A stretch of 64,000 nt of DNA from Kitasatospora purpeofusca (GTDB taxonomy: Bacteria > Actinomycetota > Actinomycetes > Streptomycetales > Streptomycetaceae), in contig NZ_JODS01000009.1 of NCBI RefSeq assembly GCF_000718025.1, positions 124,001 through 188,000 on the forward strand, read 5' to 3'. Numbering within the stretch: the first letter of the stretch is position 1; each line of letters opens with the position of its first letter. This document shows positions 1 through 8,693 of this stretch, piece after piece. The translations under genes were made by a program, and so were the position numbers. Under the pieces are notes generated by a model, which ran no database searches, was not told the origin of the DNA, and saw only the letters and a list, made by a program, of their open reading frames with translations.

Positions 1-2196
1 TTCGCGGCGATGGGCGCCGAGTTCGCACGCTGGAGCGACATCGACGTCCGGTACGCCGGGCAGGTGCGCACCAGCGGCGGCCACGGGTTCGCGGCGCTGG
101 ACCGCAACCGGCTGCGCGCGATCCTGCAACGGCGCTGCGACGAACTGGCGGTGGACGTCCGCTACCGCACGCCCGCACCCCCCGTCGGGCAACTCGTCGA
201 GGAGTACGACCTGATGGTGGCCGCCGACGGCATCAACTCGGCGACGCGGGCCGCGTACGCCGACACCTTCCGGCCGGAGCTGGACCAGCGGCACGCCCGC
301 TACATGTGGCTCGCCACCGACAAGGTCTTCGACGCCTTCACCTTCCTCGTCGAGCGCTTCGACTTCGGGGTGCTCCAGGTGCACGCCTACCCGTACAGCG
401 CGCAGCGGTCGACCTTCATCGTGGAGATCGCCGAGGACGCCTGGCGCCGGGCGGGCTTCGAGGCCCTCGCCGACCGGGAGTTCGCGCGCGGCGAGAGCGA
501 CGAGGAGAGCGTGCGGCGCTGCGCGGAGCTGCTCGCCCCGCACCTGGAGGGGCACCGGCTGATCCCCAATGCCTCCCGCTGGATCCGCTTCACCACGGTG
601 CGCAACGCCACTTGGCGGCACCGGAACGTGGTGCTGCTCGGTGACGCCGCGCACTCGGCGCACTTCTCGATCGGCTCGGGCACCAAGCTGGCCCTGGAGG
701 ACGCCCTCGCCCTGGCCGCGAGCCTGGGCGAACAGCCCACCGTGGAGCAGGCGTTGGCGGCGTACGAGGCGGAGCGGCGGCCGGTGGTGGAGTCCACCCA
801 GCGGGCGGCGCAGGCCAGTCTGGAATGGTTCGAGACGATCGACCGGCGGACCGGGCAGGACGCCGACCGGTTCGCGTTCAATCTGCTCACCCGCAGCCGC
901 CGGGTCACCTACGGCAACCTCCGGGACCGCGACCCCGGGTTCGTCGCGGCGGTGGAGGCGGCCTTCGCGGGCGGTGCCGATCCGGCCGGGGCGGCGGCGG
1001 TGCCACCGATGTTCCGGCCGCTCAAGCTGGCCGCGCTGGAGCTGCGCAACCGGGTGGTGGTGCCGCCGCTGGCCACCTTCACCTCGCCCGACGCGCTGCC
1101 CAGTGCCTTCGACCGGGCCCAGCTGACCGCCCACGCGCTCGGCGGCGCCGGGCTGGTGATCGCCGGGATGACGGCGGTCACGCCGGAGGGCCGGGCCACC
1201 GACCACTGCCCGGGCCTGTGGAACGACCGGCAGGAGGCGGCCTGGCGCGAACTCCTCGCCGACGTCAGGGCGGTGAGCGACACCCCCGTCGGGATCCAGC
1301 TCACCCACGCCGGGCGGCGGGCCGCCACCTCGGTGCCGGGACCGGACGGGATCGGCCGGTCCCTGGGCGCGGACGGCTGGCCGCTGCTGGCCGCCTCGCC
1401 ACTGCCCTGGGACGCCGGGAGCCCGCGTCCGCACGAGGCCAACCAGATCGAACTCGCCGCCGTGGTCGCGGACTTCGCGGCCGCCGCCGAGCGTGCGGCG
1501 CGGATCGGCTTCGAGGTACTGGAGCTCCAGTTCGGCCACGGCCACCTGCTCTCCGGCTTCCTGTCGCCGCTCACCAACCGGCGCACCGACCGCTACGGCG
1601 GCCCGCTCGCCCAGCGGTTGCGGCTGCCGCTGGAGGTGCTGGCGGCGGTCCGCGCGGTCTGGCCGGCCGGACGGCCGCTGCTGGTGCGGATCTCGGCGAG
1701 CGACTGGGCACCGGGCGGCACCACCGAGGCGGAGGCCGTCGCGATCTGCCGGGCCCTCGGGGACGGCGGGGCGGACGCGGTGGACGTCTCCACCGGCGAG
1801 GTGGTGGCGCACCAGCGGCCGCCGTACGGGCGCGGCTACCAGACGCCGTTCGCCGAACTGGTGCGCGCGGCCACCGGCCTGCCCACCGTCGCGGTCGGCG
1901 CGATCTCCGGGCACGACGACGCCGACTCGGTGCTGCTGGCCGGGCGCGCCGACCTGGTCGCGGTCGGCCGGGCCCAGCTGCACGACCCGCTGTGGACCCT
2001 GCATGCCGCCGCCGAGCAGGGGTACACCGGCCCTGGTGCCCGCTGGCCCGGACCGTGGGCGGCGGGCAGCCGGCGCCCGCCCGGGCCGGGATCCGACCGG
2101 GTGGCGCCGAGGCTGCGGCTGGTGCGCGAGCCCGAGCCGCCGGTGCACCGGCGCTGGCGGCCCGACCACCCGGGCGACGCCGACCGCATCCAGTAG
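1..2196 (+). CDS. Flavin monooxygenase / Old Yellow Enzyme fusion (salicylyl-CoA 5-hydroxylase or 2-aminobenzoyl-CoA monooxygenase/reductase type), 5' partial
   Basis: The reading frame is open from base 1, and the N-terminal Rossmann GxGxxG of a class A flavin monooxygenase is missing, so the true start lies upstream of the window. The visible first ~330 residues carry the second FAD motif, LLGDAAHSAHFSIGSG, and an LALEDA helix. The next ~370 residues are an Old Yellow Enzyme-type FMN barrel, with RNRVVVPPLATFTS at its start and the signature FGHGHLLSGFLSPLTNRR then DRYGG. This fusion is known in 2-aminobenzoyl-CoA monooxygenase/reductase and in proteins annotated as bifunctional salicylyl-CoA 5-hydroxylases. 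With a gentisate dioxygenase-like cupin two genes downstream, salicylyl-CoA to gentisyl-CoA is the more attractive assignment, but anthraniloyl-CoA cannot be excluded. It is the first visible gene of a co-directional operon; 35 bp separate it from the nitrilase. Confidence 0.85.
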   Translation, partial: FAAMGAEFARWSDIDVRYAGQVRTSGGHGFAALDRNRLRAILQRRCDELAVDVRYRTPAPPVGQLVEEYDLMVAADGINSATRAAYADTFRPELDQRHARYMWLATDKVFDAFTFLVERFDFGVLQVHAYPYSAQRSTFIVEIAEDAWRRAGFEALADREFARGESDEESVRRCAELLAPHLEGHRLIPNASRWIRFTTVRNATWRHRNVVLLGDAAHSAHFSIGSGTKLALEDALALAASLGEQPTVEQALAAYEAERRPVVESTQRAAQASLEWFETIDRRTGQDADRFAFNLLTRSRRVTYGNLRDRDPGFVAAVEAAFAGGADPAGAAAVPPMFRPLKLAALELRNRVVVPPLATFTSPDALPSAFDRAQLTAHALGGAGLVIAGMTAVTPEGRATDHCPGLWNDRQEAAWRELLADVRAVSDTPVGIQLTHAGRRAATSVPGPDGIGRSLGADGWPLLAASPLPWDAGSPRPHEANQIELAAVVADFAAAAERAARIGFEVLELQFGHGHLLSGFLSPLTNRRTDRYGGPLAQRLRLPLEVLAAVRAVWPAGRPLLVRISASDWAPGGTTEAEAVAICRALGDGGADAVDVSTGEVVAHQRPPYGRGYQTPFAELVRAATGLPTVAVGAISGHDDADSVLLAGRADLVAVGRAQLHDPLWTLHAAAEQGYTGPGARWPGPWAAGSRRPPGPGSDRVAPRLRLVREPEPPVHRRWRPDHPGDADRIQ

Positions 2197-2231
2197 TACA
2201 CCGACCGCACCCAGCGCACCGAGGAGGCACG

Positions 2232-3236
2232 ATGACCGAGCCGATCGCCGCCGCGCTGCGGCGCCCGCGCTTCACCGCGGCCGCCGTACAGGCCTCGCCC
2301 GTCTTCCTGGACCCCGCCGCCACCGTGGCCAAGGCGGTCGCCCTGATCCACGAGGCGGCCGAGCACGGCGCCACCCTGGTGGTCTTCCCCGAGGTGTTCG
2401 TCCCCGGCTACCCGTACTGGAACTGGACCATGAACCCGGTCCAGGGCTCGCCCTGGTACGAGCGCCTCTACCGCGCCTCGGTGGACGTGCCGGGCCCCTA
2501 CGTCGACGCGCTGCGCGCCGCCGCCCGCCGGGCCGGCGTGGTGCTGGTGATCGGCGTCAACGAGCGCGGCCGGCACAGCCTCGGCGTGCTCTACAACACC
2601 GTGCTGGTCATCGACGCCGACGGCGAACTGCTGAGCGTGCACCGCAAGCTGGTCCCCACCTGGGCCGAGAAGCTGACCTGGACCCCGGGCGACGGCAGCA
2701 CGCTGCGGGTCCACGACACCGCCGTCGGCCCGCTCGGCGCGCTGGCCTGCGGCGAGAACACCAACCCGCTGGCCCGGTTCACCCTCCTCGCGCAGGGCGA
2801 ACTCGTCCACGCGGCCTGCTACATCGCGCTGCCGGTCGCCCCCGAGGACTACGACATGGCGGAGGCGATCGCGCTGCGCGCCGCCGCGCACTGCTTCGAG
2901 GGCAAGGTCTTCACCGTGGTCTCCTGCTCCACCGTCTCCCCCGAGATCGTCGACGCCATCGCCGGCGAGGACCAGCAGCTGCGCAAGCAACTCTCCCGCC
3001 CGCGCAGTGCGTTGTCCGGGATCTTCGGGCCCGACGGGCGCGCGGTGACCGAGCCGCTGGTGGACGAGGAGGGGATCGTGTACGCCGAGATCGACCTCGG
3101 CGACTGCGTCCGGCCCAAGCAGATGCACGACATCGTCGGCCACTACAACCGCTTCGACGTCTTCCGGCTGCACGTCGACAACCGCCCGCTGCAGCCGCTG
3201 ACCTTTCCCGAACCGCCCCCGAAGGAGGAGGAATGA
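2232..3236 (+). CDS. Nitrilase (carbon-nitrogen hydrolase family)
   Basis: 334 residues, the usual nitrilase length. The Glu-Lys-Cys triad is visible: E54 in FPEVFVPGYP, K139 in HRKLVPT and C173 in ACGENTNPLAR. The CGENTNP form of the nucleophile motif is found in true nitrilases rather than amidases or carbamylases, so the expected reaction is R-CN to R-COOH plus ammonia. The start at 2232 follows GAGGAGGCACG, a good ribosome binding site. The stop overlaps the start of the next gene (ATGA). Inside a gentisate-type operon it could feed an aromatic nitrile into the pathway as a carboxylic acid; that substrate is inference. It is cytoplasmic, with no signal peptide. Confidence 0.88.
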   Translation: MTEPIAAALRRPRFTAAAVQASPVFLDPAATVAKAVALIHEAAEHGATLVVFPEVFVPGYPYWNWTMNPVQGSPWYERLYRASVDVPGPYVDALRAAARRAGVVLVIGVNERGRHSLGVLYNTVLVIDADGELLSVHRKLVPTWAEKLTWTPGDGSTLRVHDTAVGPLGALACGENTNPLARFTLLAQGELVHAACYIALPVAPEDYDMAEAIALRAAAHCFEGKVFTVVSCSTVSPEIVDAIAGEDQQLRKQLSRPRSALSGIFGPDGRAVTEPLVDEEGIVYAEIDLGDCVRPKQMHDIVGHYNRFDVFRLHVDNRPLQPLTFPEPPPKEEE

Positions 3237-4348
3237 CCGACTACGACGACGACCGGATCGGCCGCGCCCGGGTCGCCGACAACCCCGAACTCGCCGCCTA
3301 CTACGAAGAGCTGGCCAAGGTCGACGCGGGCGCGCTGTGGACCGTGGCGAACGAGATCGAGCCCTGGTACCCGCAGCCGAAGTCGGTGCCGGTGCTCTGG
3401 CGCTACGCCGACCTGCGGCCGCTGGTCCGCAAGGCGCTGCCCCTGGTCAGGGCCGACGACGCCGGCCGCCGGGTGGTCATGCTGGTCAACCCGGGCCGCC
3501 GCGAACTCAGCGCCGCCGTCGGCCTGCTGTACACCGGCCTGCAGATCATGGGCCCCGGCGAGGCGATGACCGCGCACCGCCACCAGGCCTCCGCGCTGCG
3601 CTTCGTGCACGAGGGCACCGGTGCCTGGACGATCGTCGACGGCCAGAAGCTCAAGGTCGGCCCGCGGGACTTCGCGATCACGCCCAACGGCGCCTGGCAC
3701 GAGCACGGGAACGAGTCCGAGGACGCCCCGGTGATCTGGCAGGACGGCCTGGACATCCCGCTGGTCAACATGCTCGACGCCAACTTCTACGAGGTGCACC
3801 CCGAGCTGTACCAGCGGCCCGGACCGGTGGCCAACTCCTCCCTGCTCAGCTACGGCGGCAACCTGCTGCCGTACGGCGTCGAGAAGTGGACCCGGCCGTA
3901 CTCGCCGCTGCTCGGCTGGCCCTGGGAGCCCAGCTACCACGCGCTCACCCGGCTCGCCCGCGCCACCGAGGGCTCGCCCTGGGACGGGGTGATCATGGAG
4001 TACACCAACCCGGTCACCGGCGGCTCGGTGATGCCCACCATGGGCGCCCACCTCCAGTTGCTGCGCCCCGGCCAGGCCACCCGGGCCCACCGGCACACCG
4101 GTTCGGTGGTCTACACGGCCGCCAAGGGACGGGGCGTCTCGGTGGTCGCCGGCCACCGCTTCACCTGGCAGCAGGGCGACATCTTCGTGGTGCCGTCCTG
4201 GGCCTGGCACGAGCACGCGAACCTCGACCCCGGCGAGGACGCCTGCCTGTTCTCCTTCAACGACTTCCCGGTGATGCACTCGCTCGGCCTGTACCGCGAG
4301 GAGCCCTACCCGGAGCACGACGGGCACCAGCCCACCACCACCCCGTGA
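3233..4348 (+). CDS. Double-cupin ring-cleavage dioxygenase, gentisate 1,2-dioxygenase-like
   Basis: 371 residues with two cupin domains. The N-terminal cupin has the metal-binding signature AHRHQASALRFVHEG (residues ~118-132) and a later WHEH. The C-terminal cupin has RAHRHTGSVVYTAAKG and again WHEH. This arrangement and length match gentisate 1,2-dioxygenase, a ferrous enzyme that opens gentisate to maleylpyruvate; related family members act on 1-hydroxy-2-naphthoate or salicylate. It is translationally coupled to the nitrilase (4-bp overlap), and an FAH-family hydrolase follows 16 bp downstream, as expected for ring-cleavage product processing. The exact aromatic substrate is not provable from sequence alone. 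Confidence 0.85.
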   Translation: MTDYDDDRIGRARVADNPELAAYYEELAKVDAGALWTVANEIEPWYPQPKSVPVLWRYADLRPLVRKALPLVRADDAGRRVVMLVNPGRRELSAAVGLLYTGLQIMGPGEAMTAHRHQASALRFVHEGTGAWTIVDGQKLKVGPRDFAITPNGAWHEHGNESEDAPVIWQDGLDIPLVNMLDANFYEVHPELYQRPGPVANSSLLSYGGNLLPYGVEKWTRPYSPLLGWPWEPSYHALTRLARATEGSPWDGVIMEYTNPVTGGSVMPTMGAHLQLLRPGQATRAHRHTGSVVYTAAKGRGVSVVAGHRFTWQQGDIFVVPSWAWHEHANLDPGEDACLFSFNDFPVMHSLGLYREEPYPEHDGHQPTTTP

Positions 4349-4364
4349 CCAGGAGCGCACACCC

Positions 4365-5285
4365 ATGCGGCTGTTGACCTACTGCATCCCCGGCGACGAC
4401 ACCCCCCGCCCCGGCGCCCTGCTCACCGGGGACCGGGTCGCCGACCTGACCGCCCTCGCCTCCGCCGCCGGCGTCCGGCTGCCCCCCGACCTGCTGGGCC
4501 TGGTCGCGGCCGGCGAACCGGCCCTGGCGGCCGTCCGCGACCTGCTCGCCGGCGCGACGGCCGACGGCTCACCGGCCGAGGGCCCCGCGGTCCGCCCGCT
4601 CGCCGAGGTGTCGCTGCGCGCCCCGCTGCGACCCGGCAAGATCGTCGGCGTCGGGCTCAACTACGTCGAGCACGTCGCCGAGTCGCACCGCACCCTCGAC
4701 ACCGAGCGCGAACTGCCCGACCGGCCGGTGCTGTTCAGCAAGCCCTCGACCGCCGTCACCGGCCCCGGCCAGCCGGTCCTGCACAACGCCGAGCTCACCA
4801 AGCAGCTCGACTGGGAGTGCGAACTCGCCGTCGTCATCGGCACTCCCGCCTTCCGGGTGGCCGAGGCCGACGCCCTGCGGCACGTCTTCGGCTACAGCAT
4901 CGTCAACGACATCAGCGCCCGCGACCAGCGCCGCTCCGGCCAGTGGTTCTTCTCCAAGGGCCAGGACAGCTACGCGCCGTTCGGCCCGGTCGTGGTGACC
5001 GCCGACGAGATCCCCGACCCGCAGCGGCTCGACCTGTCCCTGCGGGTCAACGGCGAACTGCGGCAGGACTCCAACACCCGCCACATGCTGTTCGGCATCG
5101 CCCGGCTGATCGCCGACATCTCCTCCGGCGTCACCCTGGAACCCGGCGACGTCATCGCCACCGGCTCGCCGTCCGGCGTCGGCGCCGGGATGGTCCCCCC
5201 GCAGTTCCTCCGGCCCGGCGACCTGGTCGAGGCCACCATCGAGGGCATCGGCACCCTCGCCAACCCCGTGGTCGACGCCCGCTGA
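4365..5285 (+). CDS. Fumarylacetoacetate hydrolase family protein (maleylpyruvate/fumarylpyruvate hydrolase candidate)
   Basis: 306 residues with an FAH catalytic domain from about residue 85 to the end. Visible signatures are IVGVGLNYVEHVAES, the metal-site region LDWECELAVVIG, FGYSIVNDISARDQ, SYAPFGPVVV and the C-terminal ATGSPSGVGAGM. FAH-family enzymes hydrolyse C-C bonds of acylpyruvates. Here the expected substrate is the gentisate cleavage product. No maleylpyruvate isomerase is seen nearby but a maleate isomerase-like gene follows, so direct hydrolysis of maleylpyruvate to maleate plus pyruvate is the best reading (inference). It is the third enzyme of the ring-cleavage block. Confidence 0.85.
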   Translation: MRLLTYCIPGDDTPRPGALLTGDRVADLTALASAAGVRLPPDLLGLVAAGEPALAAVRDLLAGATADGSPAEGPAVRPLAEVSLRAPLRPGKIVGVGLNYVEHVAESHRTLDTERELPDRPVLFSKPSTAVTGPGQPVLHNAELTKQLDWECELAVVIGTPAFRVAEADALRHVFGYSIVNDISARDQRRSGQWFFSKGQDSYAPFGPVVVTADEIPDPQRLDLSLRVNGELRQDSNTRHMLFGIARLIADISSGVTLEPGDVIATGSPSGVGAGMVPPQFLRPGDLVEATIEGIGTLANPVVDAR

Positions 5286-5319
5286 CCGGCCGCCCACCCC
5301 CGCAGAGGAGCCCGCCCCG

Positions 5320-6081
5320 ATGACCACCAGCTACCGGATAGGCCAGATCGTCCCGAGCTCCAACGTCACCATGGAGACCGAGGTGCCCGCCCTGCTCCGC
5401 GCCCGCGAGCAGGTCGCACCCGAGCGCTTCACCTTCCACTCCAGCCGGATGCGGATGACCCGGGTCACCCCCGAGCAACTGCGCGCCATGGACGCCGAGT
5501 CCGACCGGTGCGCCGCCGAACTCTCGGACGCCCGGGTCGATGTGCTCGGCTACGCCTGCCTGGTCGCGGTGATGGCCACCGGCCCCGGCTACCACCGGGA
5601 GGCCGAGCAGCGGCTGCACCGGCGCACCGTCGAGAACGGTGCCGCCGCGCCCGTGGTCACCAGCGCCGGCGCGCTGGTGACCGGGCTGCACACGCTCGGC
5701 GCCCGGAAGGTCGCCGTGGTCACCCCCTACCTGCGCCCGCTGGCCCGCACCGTCGTCGACTACCTCGGCCACGAGGGCATCGAGGTGGTCGACTTCGCGG
5801 CCCTGGAGATCGCCGACAACCTCGACGTCGCCGCCCACGACCCGGCGAAACTGCCGGACATCGCGGCCGGCCTCGCGCACAGCCGGGCCGACGCGGTGGT
5901 GCTGTCCGCCTGTGTGCAGATGCCCTCGCTGTCGGCGATCGAGGAGGCCGAGCAGCGGCTCGGCAAACCGGTCGTCTCGGCGGCCGTCTGCACCACCCAC
6001 CAGCTGCTGCGCGCCCTCGGCCTGCCGGCCTTCGCCCCCGGCGCCGGCCACCTGCTGTCCGGCGCGTTCGCGGAGTCCTGA
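5320..6081 (+). CDS. Asp/Glu racemase superfamily, maleate cis-trans isomerase-like
   Basis: 253 residues. The fold family is recognisable from IGQIVPSSNVTMETE at the N-terminus and two catalytic-type cysteines, C80 in GYACLVA and C198 in LSACVQMPSL, arranged like the pair in maleate isomerase and arylmalonate decarboxylase. PSSNxTMExE is the usual substrate-carboxylate loop of maleate isomerases. It starts at an ATG behind AGAGGAG, 34 bp after the FAH-family gene. In this operon it would convert maleate, released by direct hydrolysis of maleylpyruvate, into fumarate for the TCA cycle. Arylmalonate decarboxylase or hydantoin racemase activity is less likely in this context. Confidence 0.8.
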   Translation: MTTSYRIGQIVPSSNVTMETEVPALLRAREQVAPERFTFHSSRMRMTRVTPEQLRAMDAESDRCAAELSDARVDVLGYACLVAVMATGPGYHREAEQRLHRRTVENGAAAPVVTSAGALVTGLHTLGARKVAVVTPYLRPLARTVVDYLGHEGIEVVDFAALEIADNLDVAAHDPAKLPDIAAGLAHSRADAVVLSACVQMPSLSAIEEAEQRLGKPVVSAAVCTTHQLLRALGLPAFAPGAGHLLSGAFAES

Positions 6082-6179
6082 ACCGCCGCCGGGCCCGGAC
6101 CGCCTCGGCCGGAGCCGGGAACCCGCCCCTGCCGAGTGCCACCGCTATGATCACCACGAGCCGTCGGGAGGAGATCCGG

Positions 6180-7043
6180 ATGACCGAGAGCACGCCCCGG
6201 CCGAGCTCGCTGATCCACACCGTCTACGGCGAGTTCGTCCGCCGTCTCGGCGGCTGGATATCCATCGCCGACCTGATCGCCCTGATGGCCGAGCTGGACG
6301 TCGACGCACCCGCCGTCCGCTCGGCCATCTCCCGTCTCAAGAAGGCCGGCACCCTGCTCCAGGAGCGCGGCGACGGGTCCGGCACCGGCTACCGCCTCTC
6401 CCCCGCGATGGGCCCGGTGTTCGAGGAGGGGGACCGCCGGATCTTCCGCAGCCTGGAGCCCGCCGAGCTCGCCGACGGCTGGGTGGTGGCCGTCTTCTCC
6501 GTCCCCGAGTCCGAACGCGCCCACCGCCACACCCTGCGCTCCCGGCTCAGCTGGCTGGGCTTCGGCAACGCCGCCCCCGGTGTCTGGCTGGCGCCCGCCC
6601 GGGTCCTGCCCGACGCCCGGCGCCTGCTCGAACGCCTCGGCCTGGACGCGTACGTCCACCTCTTCCTCTCCGCCGAGTACGCCGGATTCACCGATCTGCG
6701 CACCGCCGTCGCCGCCTGGTGGGACTTCCCCGCCATCGAGGGCCAGTACGCCGCCTTCACCGACACCTGGCGGCCCGTCCTCGCCGCCCGCGGGAGCGAC
6801 TCCGGCTCCGGCCCCGACCAGGCCGAGGCGTTCCGCGACTACGTCCCGATGCTCACCCAGTGGCGGCGGCTGCCCTACCTGGACCCCGGGCTGCCCGCCC
6901 CGCTGCTGCCGCCCGACTGGAACGCCGTCGCCGCCCGGGCGGTCTTCACCGGACTCCACACCCTGCTCGCCGGGCCGAGCCTGCGCCATGTCGAAGAGGT
7001 CACCGGGCTGGTGACCGCCGCCCACCACCGCCAGGAGCCGTGA
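6180..7043 (+). CDS. PaaX-family transcriptional regulator
   Basis: 287 residues. An N-terminal winged helix (~residues 8-65, including VRSAISRLKKAGTL) is followed by the PaaX core and the C-terminal PaaX-type segment with YVHLFLSAEYAG. PaaX proteins are repressors that bind aryl-CoA ligands such as phenylacetyl-CoA. I chose ATG 6180 because GGGAGGAG sits directly upstream; the ATG at 6147 would lack this site. The stop overlaps the start of the next gene (TGATG). An aryl-CoA sensor in an operon starting with an aryl-CoA flavin monooxygenase suggests it controls this pathway in response to a CoA thioester (inference). Confidence 0.85.
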   Translation: MTESTPRPSSLIHTVYGEFVRRLGGWISIADLIALMAELDVDAPAVRSAISRLKKAGTLLQERGDGSGTGYRLSPAMGPVFEEGDRRIFRSLEPAELADGWVVAVFSVPESERAHRHTLRSRLSWLGFGNAAPGVWLAPARVLPDARRLLERLGLDAYVHLFLSAEYAGFTDLRTAVAAWWDFPAIEGQYAAFTDTWRPVLAARGSDSGSGPDQAEAFRDYVPMLTQWRRLPYLDPGLPAPLLPPDWNAVAARAVFTGLHTLLAGPSLRHVEEVTGLVTAAHHRQEP

Positions 7044-8686
7044 TGACCCAGCAGCCCCACCAGCCCCGGCCCGGCCGACCGACTGCCGATCTGCTGATTC
7101 GCGCGGCCGCCGTGCACACCCTCGTCCCCGGCGAGCCGCCGCGGCGCGCCGTCGCCGTCACCGGGGACCGGATCACCGCCCTGGCCGCCGACCCGCACGG
7201 CCTGGACGGCCTGATCGGCCCCACCACCGAGGTCGTCGACGCGCCCGGGGCGACCGTGCTGCCCGCCTTCGACGACACCCACACCCATCTGATCCTCGCC
7301 GGACACAGCGTGCACGGCGTGCCCGTCCACCGCGCCACCGACCTGGCCGGGTTCCTCGCCCTGCTCCGCGAACGCGCCGCCGCCACCCCCGCCGGGGACT
7401 GGATCACCACCACCGTCAACTGGCAGGAGCTCAACCTCGCCGAGCAACGGATGCCCACCACCGAGGAGTTGGACAGCGCCACCGACCGCCACCCGGTCCT
7501 GGTCCGCCGCGGCGCCTACAACATGGTGCTCAACTCGGCCGCGCTGCGGCTCGCCGGCATCACCGCCGCCACCCCCGAGCCGCCCGGCGGCGTGATCGAG
7601 CGCGACGCCGAGGGCCGCCTCACCGGTCGCCTGATCAACAAGGCGATCGAGCTCGCCGAACGCGTCCTGCCCCGGCCCGGCCTCGCCGAGCGGATCGACG
7701 GACTGCGCGCCGCCTCCGCCGCCTACGCCGCCACCGGGATCGGCACCGTCCGCGACTGCCTGGTCCCGGTCGAGGACCTCGACGTGCTGCGCGCCGCCCG
7801 CGCCGAGGGCGCCCTCTCCGTCCGGGTCCGGGCGCTGGTCTCCGGCTTCGCCGTCCGCACCCCCGAGGAGGTGGAGGCCCTGCTCGACCGCGTCGACGCC
7901 TGGCGCGCCGCCGGCCACGATGACTCCGAACTCTCCGTCTGGGGCGTCAAGTTCGGTATCGACGGCGGCTTCGAGGCAGGCGCCCTGGAGGAGCCCTACC
8001 AGGGGCAGCCCTGCTATCACGGCCGACTGCTGTGGGAGCCGAAGGAGCTGGCCGACGCGGTGGACCGGGTGGTCGGGCGCGGACTGCGGGTCGGCGTGCA
8101 CGCCTGGGGCGACCGGGGCCTGCGCACCCTGCTCGACGTCTTCGAGGAGGTGCTCGCGCACCGCCCCGGACTGCCCGCCGGCACCCTGGTCGTGGAACAC
8201 GGCGGGCTCGCCCGCGCCGAGCAGCGGGCCAGGGCCGTCGCCCTCCGCATCCCCGTGACCGTGCAGCACCCGCTGCTGCACGACGGCGCCCCCACCCAGC
8301 AGCGGGCCTGGGGCGAGGAGCGCACCCGCGCGCTGTTCCCGCTGCGCGAGTGGCTCGACGAGGGCGCGATGCTGGCCGCCGGTTCGGACTTCCCGGTCGG
8401 CCCGTACGGCGCGATGCTGTCGGTCTGGGGCATGACCACCCGCCGCACCGTGGCCGGGGTGGTCGGGGCGGAACACACGATCGAGCGGTCCGAGGCGATC
8501 GCCCTGCACACCTCGGCGGCGGCCCGGCTGACCGGGGAGAGCGCGGACCGGGGTGCCCTGCGGCCGGGCGCGTTCGCCGATCTGACGCTGTGGCCGAGCG
8601 ACCCGCTGAGCTGCCCGGTCGAGGAGCTGCGGGGGCTGCTGCCCGACCGTACGGTGGTCGGGGGGCGGACCGTGCACCGGCGCTGA
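7043..8686 (+). CDS. YtcJ-like metal-dependent amidohydrolase
   Basis: 547 residues of the amidohydrolase superfamily, YtcJ/Imd-like subgroup. It has an N-terminal beta-sandwich segment, the metal motif DDTHTH (residues ~76-81), the later GVHAWGDRGLR and VVEHGGLA histidines, and the late AAGSDFPVGPYG aspartate motif. These enzymes hydrolyse amide or cyclic amide bonds of poorly defined substrates. It overlaps paaX by one base and ends the operon. A second family member lies at 44694-46331. Next to a nitrilase it might process an amide- or carbamate-type aromatic precursor, but no substrate can be named. The stop lies 7 bp from the convergent gene 8694-9296. Confidence 0.8.
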   Translation: MTQQPHQPRPGRPTADLLIRAAAVHTLVPGEPPRRAVAVTGDRITALAADPHGLDGLIGPTTEVVDAPGATVLPAFDDTHTHLILAGHSVHGVPVHRATDLAGFLALLRERAAATPAGDWITTTVNWQELNLAEQRMPTTEELDSATDRHPVLVRRGAYNMVLNSAALRLAGITAATPEPPGGVIERDAEGRLTGRLINKAIELAERVLPRPGLAERIDGLRAASAAYAATGIGTVRDCLVPVEDLDVLRAARAEGALSVRVRALVSGFAVRTPEEVEALLDRVDAWRAAGHDDSELSVWGVKFGIDGGFEAGALEEPYQGQPCYHGRLLWEPKELADAVDRVVGRGLRVGVHAWGDRGLRTLLDVFEEVLAHRPGLPAGTLVVEHGGLARAEQRARAVALRIPVTVQHPLLHDGAPTQQRAWGEERTRALFPLREWLDEGAMLAAGSDFPVGPYGAMLSVWGMTTRRTVAGVVGAEHTIERSEAIALHTSAAARLTGESADRGALRPGAFADLTLWPSDPLSCPVEELRGLLPDRTVVGGRTVHRR

Positions 8687-8693
8687 TTTCTCG

